Shown: positions 26,245 to 35,787, counted from the first letter of the stretch. The stretch: 64,000 nt of DNA from Paenibacillus protaetiae (GCF_004135365.1 NZ_CP035492.1:434001-498000); one strand, 5' to 3'. The notes: generated from the sequence alone by a model not told the origin. Numbers and translations are program-made.

Positions 26245-28371
26245 ATGATGAAGCAATTGCTGGAAATTGAGCGCCTTTCGGTGCAATTTCATACTAAAAA
26301 CGGGCCGCTGCAGGCGCTGCGCGAAGTATCGCTGTCCATCCGGCAAGGAGAAACAGTGTGCCTGGTAGGAGAGTCGGGCAGCGGCAAAACGATAACTTCT
26401 AAAGCGGTAATGCGTCTTATTGATTACGAAAATGGGCGCATTACAGACGGCCGCATTGTGCTGGACGGCATTGATATCGGCTCGTTGCCGCAAAAGGAGC
26501 TTCGCGCGCTTCGGGGCAAAAAAATGGCGATGGTGTTCCAGGAGCCGATGGCGGCTTTTGATCCGGTTTATACGATTGGCCATCAAATGACGGAAACAAT
26601 TATGGTGCATGACCGGAAAAACAAGGCGGAAGCGTGGGAGCATTCCGTCCGGCTGCTGGAGAGGGTAGGGATTCCGGAGCCGGAAATTCGCATGAAGCAA
26701 TATCCCGGCGAGCTTTCCGGGGGCATGCTGCAGCGCGCTATGATCGCTATGGCGTTATGCTGCGGACCGGAACTGCTTATTGCGGATGAACCGACGACGG
26801 CGCTGGATGTTACGATTCAGGCGCAAATTTTGCATTTGCTGCAAAGTTTGAAGCAGGAGCTGGGCATGTCGATTTTGCTTATTACGCATGATCTTGGCAT
26901 CGCCGCTGAAATTGCGGACCGGGTTGTCGTCATGTATGCCGGGAGTGTCGTGGAGCAAGGGGCGACCGGCGAGCTGTTTGAGCAGCCCCGCCACCCTTAT
27001 ACACGCGGCCTTCTTCATTCTGTGGCAACGCTGGATACGCAGCGCGGCTCCAGGCTTCATTCCATCCCCGGCTCCATCCCCAGCTTGTCGGCTTTGCCGG
27101 AAGGCTGCTTGTTTCACCCCCGCTGCCCTTATGCGACGGACAAATGCGGTTCGGAAGCGCCGCCTCTTGTTTCAGACAACGGCAGAGAAGCCGCATGCTG
27201 GCATTCAAATGAACTGATTGCAAGCGAAGGATGGCAGAGGAAGCCGGAAACGCCGGACAGCCGTAAAGAAGCAGCGCGTGTACATGAACAGCCGCTTGTT
27301 CAAGTAAGCGGGCTGGCGGCGCAAGGCAGTACGCCGTATTTGGCGGCTGCTGCAGAGACGGATTACTGGCCGGTATCCGGAGGTGAGCAGGGAGAGGAAC
27401 AGACGGATACGGAGCTGTTTCATATTAAGGGGCTGCGCAAATATTACCCGATTAAAGGGTCGATTCCCGGCCGGAACAAAGGGCATATTCATGCAGTCGA
27501 TGATGTCAGTTTTACGATACGCAAAGGTGAAACATTTGGCCTGGTAGGCGAATCCGGGAGCGGCAAATCGACGCTTGGCCGCGTGCTGCTGCAGCTGGAG
27601 AAGGCGACCGCAGGCGAAGTGAGATTTCAAGATAAGCCGTTGACGGAGCTTGGCCGCAAAGGTTTGCATGGCATGCGGCGGGATATGCAAATGATATTTC
27701 AGGACCCGTACGGTTCCCTGGATCCACGCTGGACGGTTGGAGATATTGTCGGGGAGCCGCTCGCTGTGCACGAGTCCATAAGCAAACGGGAAATAAAGCA
27801 GCGTGTCGAACAGCTGTTGCAGGCTGTTGGGCTGGACCCTGCCGTGGCCGCTCGCCATCCGCATGAGTTTTCCGGCGGGCAGCGCCAGCGTATTGGCATT
27901 GCTAGGGCAATTGCATTAAATCCAAAGTTTATTTTGGCGGATGAGGCGGTGTCGGCTTTAGATGTGTCGGTCCAAGCTCAAATCGTTAATTTGCTGCAGG
28001 ATTTGCAGCAGCAGATGGGCTTGACCTACTTGTTTATCGCTCACGGGCTGCAAGTTGTGCGTCATATCTCGGATCGTATTGGCGTTATGTATCTTGGCAA
28101 ACTGGTTGAAATCGCGCCTAGCGAGGAATTGTTTCTTCACCCGGCTCACCCGTATACCCGGGCGCTTATTGCCTCGATACCGGATCCGGATCCGAAACGC
28201 AAACGCCAGCATACAGCGATTCAAGGCGAGATCCCTTCGCCGGCTAACCCGCCATCCGGCTGCAGATTTCATACGCGGTGCCCGTTGGCAACGAACAAGT
28301 GCCGGGAGACAGAGCCGCCGCTGGCTGCGGTAGGCGCCGGCCATTTGGCCGCTTGCCATTATCCGATTTAA
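26245..28371 (+). CDS. Fused dual ABC ATPase (DppD-DppF type)
   Basis: A 708-residue protein in which both ATPases of an oligopeptide-type importer are joined. The first has Walker A GESGSGKT (about residue 40), signature LSGGM and Walker [13 protein letters not shown], then the oligopeptide C-terminal Cys motif [15 protein letters not shown] roughly 70-residue linker follows. The second has [25 protein letters not shown] and [14 protein letters not shown]. In the second half [14 protein letters not shown] has the H-loop His. The start is one of two adjacent ATG codons (26245/26248) after a G-rich site. Confidence 0.9.
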   Translation: MMKQLLEIERLSVQFHTKNGPLQALREVSLSIRQGETVCLVGESGSGKTITSKAVMRLIDYENGRITDGRIVLDGIDIGSLPQKELRALRGKKMAMVFQEPMAAFDPVYTIGHQMTETIMVHDRKNKAEAWEHSVRLLERVGIPEPEIRMKQYPGELSGGMLQRAMIAMALCCGPELLIADEPTTALDVTIQAQILHLLQSLKQELGMSILLITHDLGIAAEIADRVVVMYAGSVVEQGATGELFEQPRHPYTRGLLHSVATLDTQRGSRLHSIPGSIPSLSALPEGCLFHPRCPYATDKCGSEAPPLVSDNGREAACWHSNELIASEGWQRKPETPDSRKEAARVHEQPLVQVSGLAAQGSTPYLAAAAETDYWPVSGGEQGEEQTDTELFHIKGLRKYYPIKGSIPGRNKGHIHAVDDVSFTIRKGETFGLVGESGSGKSTLGRVLLQLEKATAGEVRFQDKPLTELGRKGLHGMRRDMQMIFQDPYGSLDPRWTVGDIVGEPLAVHESISKREIKQRVEQLLQAVGLDPAVAARHPHEFSGGQRQRIGIARAIALNPKFILADEAVSALDVSVQAQIVNLLQDLQQQMGLTYLFIAHGLQVVRHISDRIGVMYLGKLVEIAPSEELFLHPAHPYTRALIASIPDPDPKRKRQHTAIQGEIPSPANPPSGCRFHTRCPLATNKCRETEPPLAAVGAGHLAACHYPI

Positions 28372-28420
28372 CCGGGTTGTTTCCTTACTTATCCATAAAT
28401 TCCTTGGATATTGGTTGACA

Positions 28421-28450
28421 TTGACTTGCCCGTGCTCAAAATGATATATT
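28421..28450 (+). promoter_or_regulatory. Putative promoter of the YdjO-like gene
   Basis: TTGACT (28421-28426) and TATATT (28445-28450) are 18 bp apart; an overlapping TTGACA lies 6 bp upstream. The transcript leader would be only about 15 nt if the ATG at 28473 is used. Confidence 0.5.
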
Positions 28451-28472
28451 TTTTCGGTATTAGTTTTGAGCG

Positions 28473-28712
28473 ATGAAAGGGTTGTTAATAACAGTGGCAA
28501 CAAAGGAAGACGCACCGGTAAAATTGATTCCTACGAAAATTTGGAGATGTAAAAACCAAGACTGTAAAGCATGGATTAGAGATGAATTCATTAGCACAGA
28601 TCCATTGTGCCCGATGTGCAAAGGGCCGATGGGAAGGAGTATGCGGCATTTGCCTGCGGTTCAAAATAAGGTGAAAGCACAGCCCCGCAAGCCTAAATCC
28701 GAGTATGAATAA
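28473..28712 (+). CDS. Cold-inducible YdjO-like zinc-ribbon protein
   Basis: A 79-residue protein with a CxxxxC ... CPMC zinc ribbon (IWRCKNQDCKAWIRDEF, then PLCPMCKGPM) and a basic tail, as in the YdjO family, described as cold inducible in Bacillus. Two starts are possible: the ATG at 28473 or the GTG at 28494, which has AAAGGG 12 nt upstream and gives MATKEDAPVK. Molecular role unknown. Confidence 0.8.
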   Translation: MKGLLITVATKEDAPVKLIPTKIWRCKNQDCKAWIRDEFISTDPLCPMCKGPMGRSMRHLPAVQNKVKAQPRKPKSEYE

Positions 28713-28720
28713 ACATGCAA

Positions 28721-28764
28721 GGAGCTGTTCCTGGTCATAACGAGCCGGGAAGGCTCTTTTTTTT
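28721..28764 (+). terminator. Probable terminator
   Basis: An imperfect stem (GGAGCTGTTCCTGG with CCGGGAAGGCTC) is followed by TTTTTTTT. Confidence 0.7.
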
Positions 28765-28805
28765 GCAGATTGATTAGGTTTGACATGGGGGCTTGGAGCA
28801 AAGAC

Positions 28806-29069
28806 TTAAGGGTATTGCGGGGAGATAAGCTTACGCCTGGATGCCGCTGCGCGGGATTTGTTCCTTTCGCGGATATGGTGGATAGCGAGCCGTATAGCCA
28901 TCGGACCTGCAATACTGCCGAGGAAAGCGACGGGAAAAGGCAGCAGCGCCTTCCGGATCGCCCAAAAGCAGGCAGAGCCGGCAGCATAATCGATAAGGGT
29001 CCCTTCGATCACTCGCGGGAGATGGATGGCGACGAATACCGGCTTTGCGGTCCTTGTTTCTTGTACCAT
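28806..29069 (-). CDS. Small hypothetical protein, possibly membrane associated
   Basis: An 87-residue protein read on the minus strand. Support comes mainly from an excellent ribosome binding site (AAAGGAGG, 6 nt before the ATG at 29069) and a coherent protein with a moderately hydrophobic middle (SACFWAIRKALLPFPVAFLGSIAGPMAIRL in two blocks) and a basic tail. No family recognised. Confidence 0.5.
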   Translation of the reverse strand: MVQETRTAKPVFVAIHLPRVIEGTLIDYAAGSACFWAIRKALLPFPVAFLGSIAGPMAIRLAIHHIRERNKSRAAASRRKLISPQYP

Positions 29070-29229
29070 TACGGGCCTCCTTTATTATTGTCCTCTCATA
29101 CCTATGCGCCGCAAGGCTTGTTCCAAAACCAGTTTCCTTTCTATTCTTTCGTTCAGTTGCAGCGATGCTGCGAATATAATGAAACCAAATATGTCATGCC
29201 AGCCGGCATGCGGAAGGGAGCATCTTAAG

Positions 29230-29600
29230 ATGCGTTGTCCTTGGTGTCATGAAGAAGTGGAGCTTCGGAACGACAGGACTTGCCCCGCTTGTAAAAATGA
29301 CGTACCGGCAAATATGGATTCGGTTCATGCGCACGCTGAAGAGGTCACCCCAGCTGAAAATTTGGAACAGCTTATTGAACAGAAATTCCGCTGCTCCAAA
29401 TGCAGGGGGCTACTTGTTCGGTTAATGAAGTGGCGATGACAGGCGCCGGCATCAGCAAATGGCTGGATATTCAGCATCGCCATTATTTGTTTGTATCCTG
29501 CTTAAGCTGCGGCTATGTAGAAGTGTACAACCCGGATATTCTGGCAGGGGACGGAAGAGGAAGGGCCAGCACGATACTCGATATTTTGTTTGGCGGCTAA
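29230..29600 (+). pseudogene. Zinc-ribbon protein, broken by an apparent -1 frameshift
   Basis: The ATG at 29230 opens a zinc ribbon (MRCPWCHEEVE ... CPACKNDV), then reaches FRCSKCRG and stops at 29439. The conserved continuation (CSVNEVAMTGAGISKWLDI, then LFVSCLSCGYVEVYNPDIL) lies in the -1 frame and ends at 29600. The second ribbon's Cys pairs are split between the frames, so one protein of about 123 residues is expected. The break is at the G-run 29405-29409, where one more G restores the frame. Likely a sequence error, not decay. Confidence 0.75.
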
Positions 29601-29628
29601 CACAACGCATACAGGATGGCAAAACGAA

Positions 29629-29667
29629 AAAACAAGGCGTTCCGCTGAGCGAGGGACGCCTTGTTTT
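29629..29667. terminator. Bidirectional terminator
   Basis: A perfect 15-bp stem (AAAACAAGGCGTTCC and its complement) with A-run and T-run flanks lies between the convergent zinc-ribbon and GGDEF genes and can serve both. Confidence 0.85.
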
Positions 29668-29673
29668 CTTTGC

Positions 29674-30863
29674 TTATCCGGAAACCGACGCGGAAGATGA
29701 ACGCGTTCTGACACCTGGCATTTTGCTGTATAACGTTACTTTATTTTTGCCGGTTGTTTTCGAATGATACATCGCCTGATCGGCGAGCTTGACCATCTCC
29801 TGCACGGTTTTTGCATCCTTCGACGTACCGACGCCCACGCTTACTGTAACGATGGTTTCCATCTCGACCCGCTTGCGGATCGCTTCCGCTACTGCCTCCG
29901 GCTTCACACGATCATGTGTAATGCAGGCAAGCAGCTCTTCGCCGCCGTACCGGCCGGCTGTGCCGATTCCGCTTGATTCTTCTTTAATAATTTCCGATAC
30001 CTGCTTCAGTACACCATCCGCTTTATGGTGGCCTTGTGTGTCGTTTAATTTTTTGAAATTGTCAATATCGCAAAAAATAACGGCAACGCCCTTGGATCGC
30101 TTCAGCAGTTGATCTGCTTTGGACTGAAAATGCCTGCGGTTGTACAAGCCGGTTAACCCGTCCGTGATCGACGACTGATACGTCGTGCGCAGCCGCTCGA
30201 TCACCCATTCGAATAGAAGCAGGAACAGCAGCGAGAAATAAACGACAGGCAGCACGCCGTCCAGTATGATCAAGCCGTCCGCTTCGCCGTGAAATACATA
30301 ATCGTTTGCAAGCTTCGCAAGCTCATAAATGAAATACACAATTAAAGAAGCCGAAAATTTAAGGTTTAGCTCTACGCCTCTAGTATCCAGCAAGATCATA
30401 AACGTTACGATCAGCCCATAGAAATTAAGCGCCAAAAAATGAAGATCGCTTGCTTCGCTTAACGGGCGGCCGCCCGGAGGGCGAAAAACAGCTGTGCGGC
30501 TGCAATCAGGAACGCAGCGGCGGTCATCACAATAAAAGGCGTTGCCTTCAAGCGGGCGGACCGCTGGGCGTAAAGCCTCAACAATACATAGTTGATATTG
30601 ATGAAAGCGGCGGTCTGCAGCAGCGAAGCCGACAGCTGCAGCCATGGATGCGCATCATGGCCGCTGTAAGGAGCAGCCGTAACCAGAATGCGCTGGATCA
30701 TGAATACCGGTATGGATAAAATAAGCAGCCTGTAATTTTTTTTGTTGCGATAGCTGGCGTAAAGCCGGATGGACATAAAAAGCATAAGCACTAAAATCGT
30801 GATAGCAGAAGCGGAGCAAAAAATTTGCCCATTTGGACCTGCCAGCCATGTTATAATTGTCAT
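29674..30863 (-). pseudogene. Membrane GGDEF diguanylate cyclase, broken by an apparent -1 frameshift
   Basis: The N-terminal frame from the ATG at 30863 encodes four hydrophobic helices and runs into a stop just after ALRAAAR. The -1 frame continues with PLSEASDLHFLALNF, three more helices and a GGDEF domain (DGLTGLYNRRHF, VIFCDIDNFKKLNDTQGH, active-site RYGGEELL, VTVSVGV). Joined, it is a seven-helix sensor with a catalytically competent-looking c-di-GMP synthase. No RxxD inhibitory site is obvious near the active site. The break is at a C-run on the coding strand (complement of 30464-30466). One added base restores the frame. Confidence 0.8.
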
Positions 30864-30989
30864 GAGCAACCACCATTACTTCATTTGATAATGTTGCAAT
30901 AATAGAAACATATGTTCTACTATATCATAGTTATATTTGAACAGCCACTATAGGCTGCGATTATTCGCCTGATCAAGGAGGTAGGAACG

Positions 30990-32150
30990 TTGAATATTTT
31001 ACAAGCTTTGTTTTTTCCCCCGGAGCAGCCGGGCGGCGTGTCCTCCATGGTCCCTTACATTCAAGAACGCTTTAACAAGCTGGGCTGGGAGATGGAACTG
31101 TTCTCCTTGCCGAAACGAGTGCGCGGCAAAGGACAAGAAGAAGTCAAATTTGAAACGTTCGACCATACTCCCTTTATCGGCAGCAGTCCGATAATTGATA
31201 AGTATTTGCAGACGTATCGGGATTACGTATGGTGGACCAAGCTGCGCCTCAAAAAATCGTACGATATCATTCATGCCCATCATCCGATCGCGGCGCTCGT
31301 TATGAAGCAGCTTTATCCGGATACGCCGGTGATGATGACCATCCATTCCAGCTTTGAAAGAGAGCTGATTCTGAACGGCCGGATTAAAGAACACGGCGTG
31401 GAGCATCAATTTTTAACCGCGATATATGGCGAGCTGGAAGCGAAAATGGATAAAATTTTAACCGTCTCCGAATCGTTCCGGAGTTACGTCGCGCCTTATA
31501 TTAACGAGCCGGATAAAATCAAAGTGATCCCTAACGGATTTGATGAGAAGCGGTTTAAGCCAAGTCCGCATGAGAATGCTGTTACGCAGTTTATTACGGT
31601 GTGCCGGCTCGTTCCCGCAAAAGGGATTGATGTTTTGCTGAAAGCTTGCGCGGAGCTGAAGCGCAAAGGTCATCCGTTTGTCCTCCATATTATCGGCGAC
31701 GGGCCGATCCGTCCGGAACTTGAAAAAATGGCGGTTGAACTCGATCTGTACGACGATATTATTTTTTACGGCTATATGCTTCATCCGGAGGAATTTATGC
31801 CGTTTTTCGACGTGTTTGTGCTGCCTTCTCGTGCGGAAGCATTTGGTTCGGTGTTTGCGGAAGCGGCGCTTTGTTTTCTCGCGCTGATCGGCACCAACGT
31901 CGGCGGTATTGCGGAGCAAATCGAAGACAGCGTAAACGGCTTGCTTGTGCCGCCGGAAGATCCGGAAGCGCTGGCCGATGCTATGGAGAAAATGGTAGTG
32001 GATCCTTCATTCCGCTACGAACTGGCGCGCTCCGGATGGGACCGGGCCAAAAAAGCCTACTCGCTTACAAGAGTCATTTCACAGCTGAAGAAGGTTTACT
32101 TGTCATTGAACCAAGCGGAGATTTCTGCTGCGGAAGATCCGGAAACCTGA
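30990..32150 (+). CDS. Glycosyltransferase family 4
   Basis: A 386-residue GT-B glycosyltransferase. N-terminal features are FFPPEQPGGVSSMV and YDIIHAHHPIAALV. The C-terminal donor site has VCRLVPAKGIDVLLKA, IIGDGPIRPEL and the motif LPSRAEAFGSVFAEAALC with the conserved EX7E. Likely acts in surface polysaccharide or glycolipid synthesis. The TTG start follows AAGGAGG. Confidence 0.88.
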   Translation: MNILQALFFPPEQPGGVSSMVPYIQERFNKLGWEMELFSLPKRVRGKGQEEVKFETFDHTPFIGSSPIIDKYLQTYRDYVWWTKLRLKKSYDIIHAHHPIAALVMKQLYPDTPVMMTIHSSFERELILNGRIKEHGVEHQFLTAIYGELEAKMDKILTVSESFRSYVAPYINEPDKIKVIPNGFDEKRFKPSPHENAVTQFITVCRLVPAKGIDVLLKACAELKRKGHPFVLHIIGDGPIRPELEKMAVELDLYDDIIFYGYMLHPEEFMPFFDVFVLPSRAEAFGSVFAEAALCFLALIGTNVGGIAEQIEDSVNGLLVPPEDPEALADAMEKMVVDPSFRYELARSGWDRAKKAYSLTRVISQLKKVYLSLNQAEISAAEDPET

Positions 32151-32171
32151 TTAACATGAAGCATAAAGCAT

Positions 32172-32227
32172 AAAAACGTCTGCTAGCCTCCGCTGTTGAC
32201 TCGGAGCGCTTGCAGACGTTTTTTTTT
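32172..32227. terminator. Terminator between convergent genes
   Basis: AAAACGTCTGC (32173-32183) pairs with GCAGACGTTTTT (32212-32224) around a second small stem (CCTCCG/CGGAG), followed by a long T-run. Confidence 0.85.
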
Positions 32228-32262
32228 AGTTGTGTGCGGCAGCTGCATTTATCTCTTATAGG

Positions 32263-33306
32263 TTAAACGCGTCTTGCCATTCGTTTGCGGATCATTAGGT
32301 ACAGCCAGCCCATGCTGATAAAGCCGAATACAGGGTAAAGCGTCGAGAGAAGCGGGCCGAAGCCAATTTGGCTGGCCAAATAACAGATCATCAGAATGCT
32401 GAATGTAATCAGGCTGCGCGAGCCTCCCGTCCGCTGCTGCAGCTGAAGGGCAAGGCCGTATATATCTGCAATTAGCGTTGTGAAAATTTCGGCGAAAATA
32501 AGAAACGTATATACAAGCTGCACACCGTAGCCAAGCTGTTTGGCAATGCCGCCCATGGGGATTTCGTATTGCGTGACGCCGGGCATATGCGCCGATAAAG
32601 CAATGTGGCCTGCCAGCAGCAGAAACCCGATGCCCGCTCCTCCGACCCAGGAGCCGATTATGATCGCCTTGCGGTCGTTTACTTCTGCGCCAAGCGGGAC
32701 GAGCACCGCCTGCGACATGGACAAGTTAAACGCGGTGTATAAGAAAGGAGCGGCAAGCGCGGACCAGAACGGCTGGTCGGTCGGCAGCGTCAGGAACCGG
32801 TCCGATTCCGGCATATGAAACGTATTTGTCATGACAAGAAAGGTGAACAGCAGCATAAGCGGGACAATAACCGCATTAACGGCCAATATGGCCTTCATCC
32901 CTTTACGCAGCAGGAAGAAGCAGCCGACCATCGTAATAAGCAGCCCGGATTGGTAAGATATATTCCAGTTTTCATAAAAAATTGTACCGGCTCCGGCCAG
33001 CATAACAGCAGTTACGCCAAGCAAAATAAAGAGCATAAAGTGACTGATCCATCGTCCGTAACGTTCGCCAAACAGCACTTTGTTCAAATCCTCATATGAT
33101 TTGGCTTTAATTTCACTGGAGAGCAGCATCATCTTCATGCCCAGCCAAACAAACATCACGGTGGCGACTGCAATCATCGCCGTCCCCCAGTAGCCAAACC
33201 GGGTAAAAAACTGAATAATTTCCTGGCCCGTAGCAAAACCGGCGCCAACCACCGTACCAATATAGGTGGCTGCAATTTGAAGCACCTTACCTGTTCGTCC
33301 CAGCAT
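32263..33306 (-). CDS. YkvI-like membrane transporter family protein
   Basis: A 347-residue protein with about ten hydrophobic helices. The start TYIGTVVGAGFATGQEIIQFF and the FLYTAFNLSMSQAVLVPLGAE segment are characteristic of the YkvI family, which resembles amino-acid/APC-type transporters. Substrate unknown. The ATG has GAAGGA upstream. Confidence 0.82.
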   Translation of the reverse strand: MLGRTGKVLQIAATYIGTVVGAGFATGQEIIQFFTRFGYWGTAMIAVATVMFVWLGMKMMLLSSEIKAKSYEDLNKVLFGERYGRWISHFMLFILLGVTAVMLAGAGTIFYENWNISYQSGLLITMVGCFFLLRKGMKAILAVNAVIVPLMLLFTFLVMTNTFHMPESDRFLTLPTDQPFWSALAAPFLYTAFNLSMSQAVLVPLGAEVNDRKAIIIGSWVGGAGIGFLLLAGHIALSAHMPGVTQYEIPMGGIAKQLGYGVQLVYTFLIFAEIFTTLIADIYGLALQLQQRTGGSRSLITFSILMICYLASQIGFGPLLSTLYPVFGFISMGWLYLMIRKRMARRV

Positions 33307-33394
33307 AGCGAGCCCGTCCTTCCTTCAAGCTTTCATTTAAGCATATGAAAGCAGTTGGACGGGCATGACAGGTTGTTGAAGCAGGAACATGCCA

Positions 33395-34075
33395 TTAATC
33401 GGAAAGCAGTTTCAACGAGACGACGGCGCCGGCTTCCGGATCCAGATCAAGCAGCAGACTTGCGCCTTTAGCTTCGTAGGTTAAACGGTAAGCAGTCTGG
33501 GAAGAAGGCTTGCCCAGCGTTTGAATGGCGGCTTCCGGCGTTGAACCGATTTGAAGTTCGCCGATGCCGCTCGGAATGAGGCTGCTATGAATTTCAATAA
33601 ATTGAACGTGCTGCTCGCTGCTGACGCCAACAGAATATCCCTCATATTCGTAAACGGTAACCGTTTTGTCGCCGTCCGGGAGGTCGTAGCTGTCCGAAGG
33701 GTTCCCGAAACGCTCCTTCAAGCTGCCGAAGAATTCCCCGATGGCTATATTCATAAGGGCGGGCTTGTCCTTATTCCAAGCAGAGGCGTCGCTTGCACCG
33801 GGATGAAGCTGTTCAGCGGCAGCGCCGCTGACGGGTTCCTGCTCGCCGCTTTTGGGCGTCTGGCCCGGACCTGTTGCATGGACGCCCTTCTCCTCGTTGT
33901 GAACATTGGCCAAATACGATTTTTGCGGGCTGTCGGTCACCGGGTATACCTCATGATCGCCTATCATAACGGAGCTTTCAGGAAGATAGCGCGGACTGCT
34001 CTGACAGCCGGCTGCCGCCAGCAGCAGGACCGCAGAAGAACCTATGAGCAGATGCTGCAAGGCGATACGTTTCAT
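33395..34075 (-). CDS. Putative lipoprotein of unknown function
   Basis: A 226-residue protein. The signal peptide ends in the lipobox LLAAAGC near residue 24. A low-complexity Gly/Ser/Glu region (about 60-95) leads to a globular C-terminus with repeated IGSTPEAAIQTLGKPS-type and FFGSLKERFGNPS-type segments, resembling duplicated small beta modules seen in Bacillus secreted proteins. Good AAGGAGG upstream of the ATG. Role unknown. Confidence 0.78.
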   Translation of the reverse strand: MKRIALQHLLIGSSAVLLLAAAGCQSSPRYLPESSVMIGDHEVYPVTDSPQKSYLANVHNEEKGVHATGPGQTPKSGEQEPVSGAAAEQLHPGASDASAWNKDKPALMNIAIGEFFGSLKERFGNPSDSYDLPDGDKTVTVYEYEGYSVGVSSEQHVQFIEIHSSLIPSGIGELQIGSTPEAAIQTLGKPSSQTAYRLTYEAKGASLLLDLDPEAGAVVSLKLLSD

Positions 34076-34271
34076 CTCTTCCTGCCTCCTTAATCATCAG
34101 TTAATGCCGTTTCTCATTAAACGTCCAAAGATGGAAAAAGTTTCTTTTTTTGAAGCGATTTGAAAAGGTTAAGCTGCTGTAAAGCGGGTTCTATGATTCC
34201 GGTTGCTTATATCGCACGAATTGTGGTACGTTATCGAAAAGGAATTTGTAGTCGAAGGGAATTGGATAACG

Positions 34272-34841
34272 ATGGACATTTTAAAACAAAAAATTATCGA
34301 ACATGGCGATGTATTGTCAAACGACGTATTGCGTCTGGATGCTTTAATCAACCATCAGGTTGATCCAAAGCTGGTGATGGAGATGGGCAAGGAGTTTGCG
34401 CGCATATTTGCCGGAGAACAGATTACAAAAGTTATTACGATTGAATCGTCCGGTATCCCTGCTGCTTTCGCAACGGCTTTGCAGCTGGAGGTGCCGATGG
34501 TGTTCGCCCGCCGCAAAAAAACGCTCATTGCCGATCCGGATGCTTATTGCGAGCGTGTGCCTTCCTTCACGAAAGGCATCGTAACCGATATTATGGTGTC
34601 CAAAGAGTATCTGTCCCCGAATGACCGGCTGTTATTTATTGATGACATTATTGCCAATGGAGATGCTGCGCGGGGGCTGGTGAAAATTATCGAGCGTTCG
34701 GGCGCGCATCTGGTCGGGCTTGGCGTTGTGGTAGAGAAAACATTCCAATCCGGAGGGAAATCGCTGCGTGAGCAAGGCGTTCGGCTGGAGCCGCTCGTTC
34801 GGATTTCTTCCTTGAGCAACGGCGAAATTACATTTGAGTAA
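34272..34841 (+). CDS. xpt: Xanthine phosphoribosyltransferase (first copy)
   Basis: A 189-residue type I phosphoribosyltransferase of the Xpt family, forming XMP from xanthine and PRPP. The PRPP-binding motif is LLFIDDIIANGDAARGL. ITKVITIESSGIPAA and the DALINHQVDP start are family specific. A paralogue sits at 58378. No purine aptamer consensus (TTTCTACC core) is seen before this copy and no permease follows, so it may serve a different base or be regulated differently. Confidence 0.88.
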   Translation: MDILKQKIIEHGDVLSNDVLRLDALINHQVDPKLVMEMGKEFARIFAGEQITKVITIESSGIPAAFATALQLEVPMVFARRKKTLIADPDAYCERVPSFTKGIVTDIMVSKEYLSPNDRLLFIDDIIANGDAARGLVKIIERSGAHLVGLGVVVEKTFQSGGKSLREQGVRLEPLVRISSLSNGEITFE

Positions 34842-34919
34842 CAAGTACCAATTAGAAATTCCTTTTCCCGTATGCCGTTTTCGCTTATAATGTAGAAGTG
34901 ACGAGGGGAGGCAGAAAAA

Positions 34920-35249
34920 ATGATGGAGAACATGTCAAACGATTTTATGAATACGAAACTGTCCGACGCCAAAGTTCACTTTGAACGCGCGCTCGACTGT
35001 AAGCATACGGAATTTGACGATCTGTATCCGTACATGATTGAACATCCGCAATTTTTCTGGTATAAACGTTATGTGGCCTGGTCGGAGCTTCTTACGATTG
35101 TGAAGCTATGCAATGAATTGGATATGGAATGGCGTTCCGAATTTACCGAACGTCAGGCGGAATACATTGACAAACGCGTTATGTCATCGCGCGTGCTGGA
35201 TGAATGGTACGAAACCGAAACCAACGATTCCAAAGAACATGTTGGTTAA
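34920..35249 (+). CDS. Hypothetical protein, Paenibacillus type
   Basis: A 109-residue acidic, helix-rich protein with aromatic clusters (HPQFFWYKRYVAWSELL). GGGGAGGCAG precedes the ATG, and a TATAAT (34886-34891) lies 34 bp upstream of the start. A terminator follows. Function unknown. Confidence 0.72.
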   Translation: MMENMSNDFMNTKLSDAKVHFERALDCKHTEFDDLYPYMIEHPQFFWYKRYVAWSELLTIVKLCNELDMEWRSEFTERQAEYIDKRVMSSRVLDEWYETETNDSKEHVG

Positions 35250-35266
35250 CTCGCATTCTATATAAG

Positions 35267-35305
35267 ACCCCGTTTAGCCGCCCTGGCTAAAGCAGGGGTT
35301 TTTCT
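35267..35305 (+). terminator. Rho-independent terminator
   Basis: ACCCCGTTTAGCC (35267-35279) pairs with GGCTAAAGCAGGGGT (35285-35299) and is followed by TTTTCTTTT. Confidence 0.85.
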
Positions 35306-35358
35306 TTTACATAACCCGCTTCAATATGCATTGGGGCTAAGCCTAAGGAGGAATCGCA

Positions 35359-35553
35359 ATGATTACAGAGGAAGAGCTGGACGGCTATCGTCAAAGCGGC
35401 GAAACGGTCCGTGTTATCCGTGATGAGATGGAAGTCAATGATGTATACGGCATTATCGTGGCTTGGGATGAGGAGTCCGTTGTCATCCGGAAGCCAAGCC
35501 GGCGTGTCGTCAAGCTGAGCAGGGGCTACCGCTACGTTCCGGCCGGTCAATAA
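35359..35553 (+). CDS. Small hypothetical protein
   Basis: A 64-residue protein with a likely small beta-barrel pattern (DVYGIIVAWDEESVVIRK ... VVKLSRGYRYVP), reminiscent of an SH3- or Sm-like fold. AAGGAGG stands before the ATG. A hairpin without a T-run (AGCGGAAGC 35568-35576 with GCTTCCGCT 35608-35616) follows it. Function unknown. Confidence 0.7.
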   Translation: MITEEELDGYRQSGETVRVIRDEMEVNDVYGIIVAWDEESVVIRKPSRRVVKLSRGYRYVPAGQ

Positions 35554-35641
35554 ACCAAGCAGCCAATAGCGGAAGCTCCGGGTTTTGTTCCGACAAACGA
35601 CCTGTGCGCTTCCGCTTGCCGCTTCTCTATCGCAAAGCCCA

Positions 35642-35693
35642 AAAAGAGCCGCCCTCTAAGCAGCTGAAAACCTGCGTTGAGGACGGCTCTTTT
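35642..35693 (-). terminator. Terminator of the tRNA-Leu transcript
   Basis: A 14-15 bp stem with one mismatch (AAAAGAGCCGCCCTC with GAGGACGGCTCTTTT) lies 10 bp beyond the tRNA 3' end and has a T-run on the minus strand. It could also act on the plus strand. Confidence 0.8.
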
Positions 35694-35702
35694 GGTTTAG
35701 GA

Positions 35703-35787
<85 letters not shown>

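Noticed and set aside
34093-34271. Purine riboswitch before the first xpt gene
   Set aside because: The TTTCTACC junction and paired P1 arms found at 58061 are absent here.
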